64,000 nucleotides of DNA from Propionibacteriaceae bacterium (lineage in GTDB: Bacteria > Actinomycetota > Actinomycetes > Propionibacteriales > Propionibacteriaceae), in assembly GCA_017306015.1 (NCBI GenBank), contig JAFKJK010000019.1:1-64000 (forward strand). Direction: 5' to 3'. Position numbers and translations under genes: made by a program. Under the pieces are notes generated by a model. It saw only the letters and a program-made list of their open reading frames with translations. It was not told the DNA's origin and made no database searches. This document shows, one piece after another, positions 28,807 to 36,859 of the stretch. Position 1 is the first letter of the stretch, and each line of letters starts with the position of its first letter.

Positions 28807-29918
28807 CGCTGCCCGAGGACCAGTCGATAGCCCAGCACTTGCGGGCCAGTCGGCTGCACGTGAATATCTGGGCGTTGCGGGGTCTGTGGTTTGGTAGGCG
28901 CTTATTCTACTTCGACGTCGGCGTGGAACTTCGCCTTGACGAGGCGGCGCCAAACGGTAGCTCGATTCGAGCCGTCGACTTCTTACTTCCGTTTCGGGTG
29001 GAGGAGGGCCGGTGGCCAAACGGCGCCCCTGTGGCTCAGGATCTGTACGAAGCAGTGATCAGTGATCATTCCGGAGCCCTGATTTTCGGGTCTCCGATTC
29101 ACTCGTTGGACTCCTCTGAGGGCAAGTCAAGGATCGAGTTCGAAGATAATAAGCTCACCGTGGTGAGGGTCATGGAGAAAGGCGTTACTGCGAGGCTCGG
29201 CCAAGCAAGTGGTGGCTCATCCGTCTACTCGGTTCCCTTGTGGCACCCTCTCACACCGGGCGAATCGGCCTATTTTCGGCTGAGGTGGCGCATCTTCGGT
29301 TCCAGTTCTCTTTGGAAGTGGGCTCGTCCCGAGTCTGGCGCGCGGGTTGATTTTCGGGTATGCGATACGCGTCAGGGCGTTGCTTCTCAAAGGGATCCCT
29401 CGTTTGTCGGCAGGATTCTTCCGATTGACTCTGCCAATGTGTTCATTATGGCGCCCGGAAGATTGGCGCCGACGAATGTGAGCCCAGTCCCGAAGCACAT
29501 CAGGACGCTTGAACCTGGAGCGTGGACCGACTACCTTAAGGGGGCCGGCACGTGGCAGTGGATGGCCCGTGACCTGCTTGTGTATGGATGGCATCGCAGA
29601 GCAGCGGAGCGGCCGATCTCAGAGGACGACCCCTTCCGTGTCTTCTTGGCCCTCAATCGACCCGCAGGGCGCCCCGGATGGATGAACGTCGGCTTTGCTG
29701 CGATGGGTTTCGCGCTCGCGTCGTGGCTCCTACCGCTGGCGGGGCTCGTGTGGCGGCTGTCCGAACTCGGCTGGGGACCCGTCGTCGCTGCATTAGGCGT
29801 TGGCTCGTTGATGGGGATCTGGACGATGGGTCAGCGCGTGCGTCCTTACTTCGCCGATCGGGCTAGAAAGCCACGGGAGTTCTTCCGCCGAATCGAACGC
29901 TTGCTCCTGTGTCGGTGA
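28785..29918 (+). CDS. Unknown protein with two C-terminal membrane helices
   Basis: A 377-residue protein that I do not recognise. The first ~300 residues are soluble and beta-rich. Two hydrophobic helices follow near residues 310-355 (VGFAAMGFALASWLLPLAGLV and WGPVVAALGVGSLMGIWTMG), then a basic tail that would stay in the cytoplasm. GTGGAGG precedes the ATG. Base composition is less GC-rich than that of neighbours (many TTC/GAT/AAG-poor stretches with T-rich codons), consistent with transfer. Tail-anchored topology resembles effector proteins that act on membranes, but no function can be assigned. Confidence 0.7.
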   Translation: MGYFAVLALPEDQSIAQHLRASRLHVNIWALRGLWFGRRLFYFDVGVELRLDEAAPNGSSIRAVDFLLPFRVEEGRWPNGAPVAQDLYEAVISDHSGALIFGSPIHSLDSSEGKSRIEFEDNKLTVVRVMEKGVTARLGQASGGSSVYSVPLWHPLTPGESAYFRLRWRIFGSSSLWKWARPESGARVDFRVCDTRQGVASQRDPSFVGRILPIDSANVFIMAPGRLAPTNVSPVPKHIRTLEPGAWTDYLKGAGTWQWMARDLLVYGWHRRAAERPISEDDPFRVFLALNRPAGRPGWMNVGFAAMGFALASWLLPLAGLVWRLSELGWGPVVAALGVGSLMGIWTMGQRVRPYFADRARKPREFFRRIERLLLCR

Positions 29919-29919
29919 G

Positions 29920-29934
29920 GCGCCAAGTTGGCGC
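29920..29934 (+). terminator. Short GC-rich hairpin after the membrane-protein gene
   Basis: GCGCC-AAGTT-GGCGC forms a compact hairpin 2 bases after the stop codon. There is no T-run, as is common in high-GC actinobacteria, so termination is only likely. Confidence 0.45.
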
Positions 29935-30245
29935 GGGTCCGAGCCGGCAACCACCGGATCCCGATCGAGTGGGGCATGTACTTGACCCACACCGAGAGGT
30001 GTGAGTCTTGGCGGTGGGTAACAATCCTCGGTGCTGGCGCTGAGAGACGGCCATCCGGTTCCGGTCGACGCGCTGCGCCCGGGCTACTGACGTCTTGGTA
30101 GAACACGATCCCACCGACGCTGGCCTGGCGGACGGCGGCGACACGACACGACCGGGTTTTTCGGACGCGCAACCACGCGCCGCTCAATCACGCGGGGGCT
30201 TGGTGACCGGTGCCGGTCCCTCGTAGGGCTCTGCGCCAGTCGTCA
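29935..30245. other. Intergenic stretch before the integrase end
   Basis: These 311 bases lie between the membrane-protein gene and the 3' end of the integrase gene. No convincing gene, RNA or repeat is seen. Confidence 0.5.
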
Positions 30246-31604
30246 TCAGGGGTTGGCGCCGTTCTCGGTCATGGCGGACAAGCTCTCGGCGATGGCGGCG
30301 AGATAGTCGACGTCGGCGCGTTGGTAGCGCAGGGCGGTTTTGGAGGAGGTGTGGCCGCCGATGGCTTGGACTGCTTTGAGGTTGCCACCGGAGAGCCGGT
30401 AGCTCCAGGTGAGGCCCGTGACGCGGGTGCCGTGGAAGATGTAGCCCCCGTGATCGGTGAGGAGTTCCCGGACGCGCTGGGATTCGTCGGTCTCGGGTTC
30501 ACCGGCGGCGATCTGCATGGCCTCTTCAGCCTCGAGGTCGGTGGCGACTTGGTTGCAGGCTCTCTTGAAGGCCTTGAGCCAAGCTGCGGAGCGGACCGGG
30601 CCGCCGTCTGAGGCTCGCCAGAACAGCAGTCCGGAACGTCGGATCTGGGTGTGTTCGCGCAAGTGAGCCCTGATGGCGTCGACGAGTACAGCAGGGATCA
30701 CAAGGGTGCGAGTCGCGATGCCTCTGCGGGCGGTCTTCACCGGGCCGATCTCCAACTTGCCTTCGGCTTCCTTCACCGATCGGGACACAGTCACTGTCGG
30801 TGGGTTGGCGCTGAGCTGGAAGTCGCGCCGCTGTAGTGCGCGGACTTCGCCGGAGCGCATTCCGAGTACGCCGCCGAGGAGAACCCCGAGCCGCAGCCGT
30901 TCGGGCATCGCGTCGGCGACGAGATACAGCACCGGTATTGATAGTGGTGGGAGGTTCCGTTCCCGAGAGACTTGGGCTTGGGCCGCAGCCTTCACCTTGA
31001 CCGGGTTGACGTCGATGAGCTCGTCCTCGAGAGCCGCATTCATGATCGCTCGCAGTAGGTCGTAGGCCTGTCGGCAGGACGACTCTCGGGTCTTCACGGG
31101 GAGGCTCTGCCACCACGCCCGCACCTCGGCCCGGGTGAGTTCGGTGATCCGGATATCGCCGAGCCCATACGTGATGACCGGCTTGCCCTTGGTCATCCCG
31201 CGCCGGTTCGAGGTGGCGGGTTCGCCCAGGATGTAGTACTTCAAGATCTGCTTGTACCGCTCGCGAGAGGCGCCAGCGAGGTCGTCGCGGTCGACGTATT
31301 GCCGGCCGTAGCTCTCGACGGTCGGCATCGCTTCTGCGGCTCGTCTGGCCCGCTCGGCCTCTGCCCGTTCCTCCTCGAACTGCTGGTAGCGCTCGAACGG
31401 CGGAGTCCATGTACCTCGTTCGATCAGCTCACGCTCTCGGCCAAGCCATGCCCAGGCGTCGCCCCTGGTGTCGAAGGTCGACAGTGCGGTGAACCGGACG
31501 CCCTTCGTGACGCCCCAGACTCCGCCGTGGATGTACGAGGCCTGATACCGCCCGGACGGCTGTACCTGCCGGACCTTGCCCCAGCTCCGCTTGCTCTCAG
31601 TCAT
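30246..31604 (-). CDS. Tyrosine recombinase (island integrase)
   Basis: A 452-residue phage-type integrase. An N-terminal AP2-like/arm-binding part (1-90) precedes a SAM-like core-binding domain (~95-205) and the catalytic domain. Catalytic residues are R250 in GMRSGEVRAL, K290 in GPVKTARRG, H391 and R394 in FHGTRVTGLTW, H418 in GGHTSSKTA and the nucleophile Y427 in LRYQRAD, so the enzyme appears intact. ATG 31604 is chosen because it starts just before the arm-binding region; longer in-frame starts would overlap the arm repeats. It lies 200 bases inside attR and probably recombines the tRNA-Ser site. Confidence 0.93.
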   Translation of the reverse strand: MTESKRSWGKVRQVQPSGRYQASYIHGGVWGVTKGVRFTALSTFDTRGDAWAWLGRERELIERGTWTPPFERYQQFEEERAEAERARRAAEAMPTVESYGRQYVDRDDLAGASRERYKQILKYYILGEPATSNRRGMTKGKPVITYGLGDIRITELTRAEVRAWWQSLPVKTRESSCRQAYDLLRAIMNAALEDELIDVNPVKVKAAAQAQVSRERNLPPLSIPVLYLVADAMPERLRLGVLLGGVLGMRSGEVRALQRRDFQLSANPPTVTVSRSVKEAEGKLEIGPVKTARRGIATRTLVIPAVLVDAIRAHLREHTQIRRSGLLFWRASDGGPVRSAAWLKAFKRACNQVATDLEAEEAMQIAAGEPETDESQRVRELLTDHGGYIFHGTRVTGLTWSYRLSGGNLKAVQAIGGHTSSKTALRYQRADVDYLAAIAESLSAMTENGANP

Positions 31605-31664
31605 CAGTTCGGTCTCGCCGCGCGCATCGCGTATCTTGCTACTTCCGCTTGGATGCTCATTTCG

Positions 31665-31686
31665 TGCCCCCAAACTGCCCCCAAAG
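31665..31686 (+). repeat. Right pair of putative integrase arm-binding sites
   Basis: TGCCCCCAAAC (31665-31675) and TGCCCCCAAAG (31676-31686) form a direct repeat in the same orientation and near-identical to the pair at 18986-19007. They lie in the integrase promoter region, where bound integrase could also autoregulate. Confidence 0.75.
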
Positions 31687-31802
31687 TCCGAGAGCGTTCC
31701 TAGGAACAGCTGTGCAGTGGGGTGCATCTGGGATACAAAGCACCTAGTCAAACCGCTATTCTACCGCTCTGACTAGGGGGTGGCAACAGGTGCCATCGAG
31801 AC

Positions 31803-31823
31803 TTCGAATCTCGTATCCTCCGC
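31803..31823 (+). repeat. attR core
   Basis: An exact 21-base copy of the tRNA-Ser 3' end, displaced by the integration. Outside the core the chromosome reads TCTCGG and not CCA. TGACTAG heptamers flank it at 31770-31776 and 31840-31846, with an inverted copy at 31744-31750. Confidence 0.92.
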
Positions 31824-32146
31824 TCTCGGAAATCGGCTCTGACTAGGCTAATAGCCTGTCAGGGCCGCTTCTGTTCTGGGCTCGTTCCCATAGCGTCCCC
31901 TCAGCAGACGGGCATCTGGTGGCCGGGACCCGCGAGAAGAACTGCGGCGGGCGTCATCGATGCCAACCCGAAGGGGGTCACCGCGGCCATGCGCATCGAC
32001 GCTGCTGGTTCCCCAGCCACGCCGGCAGTACCACGCCTACTTCCAAGTGAACAGGGCCTTGACTCTGAAGTAGGGCCTCAACTTCCAGGTTCGGACTCCG
32101 CCTGACCTGGAGTTGCGCGTGGCCCGGAAGTCGACGTGCACCGTCG
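31824..32146. other. Non-coding stretch beyond attR
   Basis: About 320 bases between attR and the immunity-like gene. No intact reading frame with a recognisable product is seen. It may hold decayed remnants of older insertions at the same tRNA site. Confidence 0.45.
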
Positions 32147-32683
32147 TCAAGCGGGTTCGGCCAGCCCGGCCTGGAGCTTGCGGATGACGGACCCGAGGAC
32201 GCCGGAGGCGAGGAGTCCGGAGCCGAGTGGGCCGGACGGGTCCTCGCCAAGAAGCGGCAGACGTCGTAGGGCTTCGCGGACCGGTTGGGTCATGTGGCCC
32301 AACTGCCACGCGATCTCCGCATCGACGGCGTCGTCAGGGTTGGCGGCCAGCCCGGCAGCTTTCGCGGCATAGGCGGCCGCGCCCAGGGCGTGGGCTCCCA
32401 TGTGCGCGACCCCGGAGGCCTGCGCGGCCGACCGAGCCGCAGCGACGGCGGCCGGGTCGCTGACCACCCCGGCGGCGCGGCCAGCGACGAAGCGCTGGCG
32501 GATCTGGCCGGCGGCGTCCAACTCGCCGCGACCGAACGCCCGGGCGCGAACGATCGCGTCCGCCGGCCGTCCGTCCGACGGCGCCTCCGCTTCGAATAGG
32601 GGCAGTACCCGCTCGGCGCAGTCGGCTGCCCATAGGGCGACCGCGCGGCGATCGGCCTCACTGAGCGTCTGCGGTGAACCCAC
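32147..32683 (-). CDS. Imm-5-like immunity protein
   Basis: A 178-residue Ala-rich helical protein. Its blocks (RRAVALWAADCAERVLPLFE, RPADAIVRARAFGRGE, then AAQASGVAHMGAHALGAAAYAAKAAGLA) match the Imm-5 family of putative immunity proteins to polymorphic toxins. No cognate toxin gene is in the window, so it may be an orphan defence against kin toxins or a remnant. GTG 32683 is the preferred start with GAGGGT upstream; in-frame starts up to 32722 exist. Confidence 0.75.
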   Translation of the reverse strand: MGSPQTLSEADRRAVALWAADCAERVLPLFEAEAPSDGRPADAIVRARAFGRGELDAAGQIRQRFVAGRAAGVVSDPAAVAAARSAAQASGVAHMGAHALGAAAYAAKAAGLAANPDDAVDAEIAWQLGHMTQPVREALRRLPLLGEDPSGPLGSGLLASGVLGSVIRKLQAGLAEPA

Positions 32684-33036
32684 GACCCACACCCTCGCAC
32701 ATCTCCGCACCGCCGCCGACAACGGCGCTTGTCCGTATCAGCCCCTCCTCGTCGCGACGCCGTACACGCGATCCCGGCGCCGCGCGCCACGAGCGACTAC
32801 GCCGAGGCGACTGGAGCGCCGACGCGGGATCGTCCGATGGCCCTGTACAACTGCTGGGGGATCCCCTGACTGACGTCAGGTGAGGTCGACTCGGCCGAGG
32901 TCGAGCGCCCGGTCAGCGACTACCGAGGGTTGCGGGCGGTGTCGTGATGGCCGCGGAACCTGACCCGGCCCAGCTGGAGGCTGCCGGTCGAGGCCCGTCG
33001 CGGGACGGTCGAGGAGTCGCACGAGGCGTTGAGCAT
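32684..33036. other. Intergenic region upstream of the fructan operon
   Basis: This 353-base gap separates the immunity gene start from the fructan promoter. A small CCTGAC-TGAC-GTCAGG hairpin occurs near 32871-32886. Apart from that I see no gene or repeat. Confidence 0.45.
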
Positions 33037-33092
33037 GATTAAACGTTTGTGCATCCTCCGAGACCTGTGCTATCGTCCGATTAAACGTTTAG
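33037..33092 (+). promoter_or_regulatory. Promoter of the fructan operon with two LacI-type operators
   Basis: ATTAAACGTTTGT (centred 33044/33045) and ATTAAACGTTTAG (centred 33086/33087) share the palindrome AAACGTTT with a central CG, typical of LacI-family operators. Their centres are exactly 42 bp apart, about four helical turns. TTGTGC (33047-33052) and TATCGT (33071-33076), 18 bases apart, form a plausible promoter, so one operator covers the -35 box and the other the start region. The LacI gene at 37745 is the likely binder. Confidence 0.75.
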
Positions 33093-33110
33093 GCACCGAG
33101 AGGTGGCGCA

Positions 33111-34556
33111 GTGAGCAAACGAGTGTTCGCGAAGCCGGTCGATGCGTGGGTCGGTGACGTGATCCCCTTCGCCCACCAGGACCGAGCCGAGCTCTATTAC
33201 CTGCACGATCTGCGGGATCCAGCGCGTCCCGGTATGGCGTGGCATCTCTACGAGACATCGGATTTCGCCACGTTCACCTACGCTGGCGAGGCCATGCCGC
33301 AAGGCGGTGCGGACTCTCCCGACCTCAACGTCTACACAGGCAGCGTCGTCGAGGCCGACGGCGTCCTGCACGCCTTCTACACGGGGTTCAACGCGGAGTT
33401 TCACGAGACGGGGTGCAGCGCGCGACAACTCGTGATGCATGCCACCCGGGATGCCGGCCGGTCCCAGTGGGTCAAGCACGCCGAACACACCTTCGGTTCG
33501 CCGGCAGGTTACGAACCGCTGGACTTCCGCGACCCCTACGTCTACCGCCCTGAGCCCGCCGATCCCTGGCACATGCTCGTGATCGCCAGGCGCGCCGAGG
33601 GTGCCGATCGGCGTCGGGGCGTGATCCTGGACTACGCCTCCGACGACCTCGCCCAGTGGTCGTTCCAGGGCGAGTTCTGGGCGCCAAACCGGTACGTGGC
33701 GATCGAGTGCCCGGAAGTGTTCCGCTTCGATGACCGGTGGTACCTCGTGTACTCCGAGTTCTCCGACAGCTTCGCGACTCGATACCGGGTCGGGCCGACA
33801 GCTCACGGACCGTGGTCGGTCCCGGAGTTGGACACCGTGGACGGTCGGGCGTTCTACGCCGCGAAGTCACTCGAACTGCGTGGAAAGCGCTACTTCGCGG
33901 GTTGGATCCCCACCAAGTCCGGCGAGACCGACGACGGCGCTTGGGAATGGGCCGGATCACTCGCGGTCCACGAAGCCCGAGCACTGCCCGACGGCACCCT
34001 GGCCTTCCGCATGCCGTCCGGGGTCACAACTAGCTTCTCGACGCCCCTTTCGACGGACTGGCGCCCGATCGTGGGTCACTGGGACGAAACCACTGCTGGC
34101 TGGGCAGCATCCGCTCCGGACGACGTCGCGGCCTCAGCGACCGGGGTACTACCCGATCAGTACCTGCTCGAACTAACCGTCCACACGGCTCCCGGAACCG
34201 TCGAATGCGGGGTCATCCTGCGAGCATCCGCCGACGCGTCCGAGGGCTACCTGCTACGAATCGAGCCGCGGCGCAACCGGCTCGTCTTCGACCGGTGGCC
34301 ACGGCAGCGCACCGGTCCCGCGCAGTGGCAGATCTCCGGCGACGTCCCGTTCCTCCCCGAACTGGAGCGTCCCCTCCGTCCCGCCAAGGGCCGATACGAC
34401 CTGCGGGTCGTCGTGGACGGAACCATCTGCGTCGCCTACATCAACGACGAAGTCGCCCTGAGCACGCGCATCTACGACAGGCGAACCGGAGGCGTCGGCC
34501 TGTTCGTGGGTGATGGCGCCGCCGAATTCACCCGTCTCTCCATCGCAACCAGGTAG
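33111..34556 (+). CDS. GH32-family glycoside hydrolase (fructosidase-like)
   Basis: A 481-residue cytoplasmic enzyme with a five-bladed GH32-type catalytic domain (~1-300) and a C-terminal beta-sandwich (~330-481). The FRDPYVY and IECPEVF blocks match the conserved RDP transition-state and EC acid/base motifs of GH32. The nucleophile region is degenerate (VGDVIPF in place of WMNDPNG), so it belongs to a divergent subfamily and may act on a modified or short fructoside. GAGAGG lies 7 bases before the GTG start. It is the first gene of the operon, directly under the paired operators. Confidence 0.8.
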   Translation: MSKRVFAKPVDAWVGDVIPFAHQDRAELYYLHDLRDPARPGMAWHLYETSDFATFTYAGEAMPQGGADSPDLNVYTGSVVEADGVLHAFYTGFNAEFHETGCSARQLVMHATRDAGRSQWVKHAEHTFGSPAGYEPLDFRDPYVYRPEPADPWHMLVIARRAEGADRRRGVILDYASDDLAQWSFQGEFWAPNRYVAIECPEVFRFDDRWYLVYSEFSDSFATRYRVGPTAHGPWSVPELDTVDGRAFYAAKSLELRGKRYFAGWIPTKSGETDDGAWEWAGSLAVHEARALPDGTLAFRMPSGVTTSFSTPLSTDWRPIVGHWDETTAGWAASAPDDVAASATGVLPDQYLLELTVHTAPGTVECGVILRASADASEGYLLRIEPRRNRLVFDRWPRQRTGPAQWQISGDVPFLPELERPLRPAKGRYDLRVVVDGTICVAYINDEVALSTRIYDRRTGGVGLFVGDGAAEFTRLSIATR

Positions 34557-34585
34557 GAACAACAATTCTCGAGGAGGAGAACAAC

Positions 34586-35914
34586 ATGAAGAAGACCCTT
34601 GCCGCACTCGCCGGTGCGGTGACCGCTCTCTCGCTGGCGCTCACCGGCTGCTCAGGCTCAGCCGCCCAGCCGAGCCCCACAGCCACCGAGATCGTGCCGA
34701 GACAGATCTCCTGGCTCCTGTCCCGACCGGCGGACGGATCGGTCATCTCGATCGTGAAGAAGCTGGCTGACGAGTATGCCGCCAAGCATCCCGGCTTCTC
34801 CCTGAATCTGATCACAACGCCCGATCGGCCCTCGTACCTGCAGAAGCTGCAGACGCTGGCGGCGGCAAACCAGCTTCCAGAGCTCTTCGATACCGACGCG
34901 ACCCCGTTCACCCAGAAGCTCGTCAAGCAGGGCAAGCTGGTCGACGTCCAGAAGATGCTCACGGATCTCGGCCTCTACGACAAGTACCGTCCGCTCGCTC
35001 TCGCCTACCAGCGTTTCGATGACGGAGGGCTGTACATGGTGCCGTTCGAGTTCGAGCTGGAGTTCTTCTGGTACAACAAGGCACTCTTCCAGAAGGCTGG
35101 CGTGAGTGTGCCGAAGACGCTCGACGACATCGTCTCGCTGTGCAAGCCGCTGCGCGACTCCGGGGTGATCCCGATCTCGGTCGACGGGCAGGACGGCTGG
35201 CCATTGCTCCGCTACATGTCGTACCAGCCGTTCCGTGTCGCTGGCCCGGACTACATCGACAAGCTCAAGAAGGGCGAGGCCAAGATGGGCGACGAGGTCG
35301 GCTCCAAAGCCGTCCAGTGGATGGCGAATCTCGGCTCGAACAAGTGCTTCCAGGACGGGTTCTCGTCGCAGGGCTACACCGACGCTCGCGACCTGTTCAC
35401 CAGCGGGAAGTCGGCGATGTACCAGATCGGTACCTGGGAACTCGCGAGCCTGACGAGCAAGGACCTGCCCGCCAGCGTCAGGGACAACGTCGACTTCTTC
35501 ACCCTGCCTACCGTGGACGGCGCCGTCACCGCCGACAACGAGTACACCGTGGTGTCCGGCATCGGCATGGCGGTCAGCCAGCAGACCTACGATCCGCTGA
35601 TGAAGGACTTCCTCAAGTTCGTTCTCGACAACTACTCCGAGCGTCTCGCCGCCTCCGGCCACCTCACCCCGATGAAGGGCTACGAGCCCACCATCCCCGA
35701 CGGCTCCAGCGAGCTCTACAAGCGGGCGTTGGCGGAGGTGAACAACCTCGGCGAGAAGATCGCGTTCCCGTGGGACACCAAGCTCGACCCGACCACGAAC
35801 ACTCTGATGCAGCAGGAACTGACGCTGTTGGTGCAGGGCGACAGCACTCCGGAGTCGTTCGAGCAGAAGATCGACGCCTCCATCGCCGAGAACGCGCCGA
35901 AGTTCTTCGGCTGA
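34586..35914 (+). CDS. ABC transporter sugar-binding lipoprotein
   Basis: A 442-residue family 1 extracellular solute-binding protein. The signal peptide ends in the lipobox LTGC (about residue 20-23), so it is lipid-anchored outside the membrane. The mature part follows the MalE-like pattern, including AMYQIGTWELASL late in the C-terminal lobe. Neighbouring GH32 enzymes suggest a fructo-oligosaccharide or sucrose ligand. A strong GAGGAGG ribosome site precedes the ATG. Confidence 0.9.
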   Translation: MKKTLAALAGAVTALSLALTGCSGSAAQPSPTATEIVPRQISWLLSRPADGSVISIVKKLADEYAAKHPGFSLNLITTPDRPSYLQKLQTLAAANQLPELFDTDATPFTQKLVKQGKLVDVQKMLTDLGLYDKYRPLALAYQRFDDGGLYMVPFEFELEFFWYNKALFQKAGVSVPKTLDDIVSLCKPLRDSGVIPISVDGQDGWPLLRYMSYQPFRVAGPDYIDKLKKGEAKMGDEVGSKAVQWMANLGSNKCFQDGFSSQGYTDARDLFTSGKSAMYQIGTWELASLTSKDLPASVRDNVDFFTLPTVDGAVTADNEYTVVSGIGMAVSQQTYDPLMKDFLKFVLDNYSERLAASGHLTPMKGYEPTIPDGSSELYKRALAEVNNLGEKIAFPWDTKLDPTTNTLMQQELTLLVQGDSTPESFEQKIDASIAENAPKFFG

Positions 35915-35920
35915 CCTGCG

Positions 35921-35954
35921 CCGGGGTGCCGCCAGCCCCTCGGCGGCACCCCGG
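35921..35954 (+). terminator. Intercistronic hairpin after the binding-protein gene
   Basis: A perfect 13-bp stem (35921-35933 with 35942-35954) and an 8-base loop lie 7 bases after the stop codon. There is no T-run, and the permease genes follow in the same direction. It therefore probably protects the binding-protein message from 3' decay or attenuates read-through, giving more binding protein than permease, as known for malE-malF. Confidence 0.75.
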
Positions 35955-35974
35955 GCTCCACAGAAGGATCCGAG

Positions 35975-36859
35975 ATGCTCCCAGGACGCTCCCGCGCTTC
36001 GGTGCTGGTCTTCCTCGTCCCGCCGCTGCTGCTCTACCTCGTGGCAGTCGCGCTTCCCATCGTGCAGTCGCTCGTCCTCAGCTTCTTCTCCTGGGACGGC
36101 GTGACCGACCTCCAGGCGGTCGGATTCGCCAACTACGTGAAGATGTTCACCGCCGACCCGATCTTCTGGCGGGCGTTCGCGAACACGATGGTCTACCTGG
36201 CGGTGTGCCTGTTCTTCCAACTCGGCGTCTCGCTCTTCGTGGCGAATCTGGTCAGCTACGCGGGCCGCGGCAAGGAGGTCGCCAAGACCCTTTACCTGCT
36301 TCCGGCCATCATCTCCACGGTTGCGATCGCCTTCCTCTTCCAGCGCATCTACTCCTACGAACCCCCCGGTCTCATCAACCAGATCCTCAGCACCGTAGGG
36401 CTTGGGGACCTCGCCCGGCCGTGGCTGTCGGAGGTCAACACCGTGCTGGTGGCTGTGTCGGCGCCCGAGGGCTGGCGGTTCACCGGGCTCTACATGCTGA
36501 TCCTCTATGCCGCGATCCTCGCTGTGCCCAAGGAACTTGAGGAGGCAGCACGCTTGGACGGCGCGTCGACCTGGCAGGTCTTCGCCCACGTCCGGTTCCC
36601 CTACATCCGCCCGGTGTGGGTGACCACGATGATCATGGCCTCCACCTACAGTCTGCGCGGCTTCGACATCCCCTACCTGCTCACCAACGGCGGGCCCGGC
36701 CAAGCCTCCGAACTGCTGACCACCTACATGTTCAAGACGGCATTCCGTAGCACCGACTTCGGCTACGCCAGCACGATCGCGGTGTTCATCGTCATCGAGT
36801 GCATCATCGCCGTCGGCCTGATCCTGCTCGTGCTCAAGAGAGGAACGGACAACTCGTGA
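35975..36859 (+). CDS. ABC sugar transporter permease (MalF type)
   Basis: A 294-residue integral membrane protein with about six helices. The cytoplasmic EAA loop reads LEEAARLDGASTWQVFAHVRFPYIRP, which contacts the ATPase subunit. AAGGATC precedes the ATG. Its stop overlaps the next permease start in GTGA. No ATPase gene is in this operon, so a shared MsiK-type ATPase encoded elsewhere is likely, as in many actinobacteria. Confidence 0.92.
   Translation: MLPGRSRASVLVFLVPPLLLYLVAVALPIVQSLVLSFFSWDGVTDLQAVGFANYVKMFTADPIFWRAFANTMVYLAVCLFFQLGVSLFVANLVSYAGRGKEVAKTLYLLPAIISTVAIAFLFQRIYSYEPPGLINQILSTVGLGDLARPWLSEVNTVLVAVSAPEGWRFTGLYMLILYAAILAVPKELEEAARLDGASTWQVFAHVRFPYIRPVWVTTMIMASTYSLRGFDIPYLLTNGGPGQASELLTTYMFKTAFRSTDFGYASTIAVFIVIECIIAVGLILLVLKRGTDNS

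Larger units (their letters stand above)
18890..31823. mobile_element. Integrative genomic island in tRNA-Ser(GGA), about 12.9 kb
   Basis: The island is bounded by a 21-base direct repeat of the tRNA 3' end (18890-18910 and 31803-31823), with a tyrosine integrase just inside the right end and paired TGCCCCCAAA repeats inside each end. Cargo genes are absent from ordinary core sets: AbiE toxin-antitoxin, base-modification-type enzymes, protease genes, GNAT/ASCH genes. No conjugation, replication or phage structural genes are seen, so it resembles a defence or modification island mobilised by its integrase and, presumably, a helper. Confidence 0.92.

Noticed and set aside
30246-31604. Prophage rather than integrative island
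   Set aside because: Apart from the integrase there are no capsid, tail, terminase, lysis or replication genes between the att sites.
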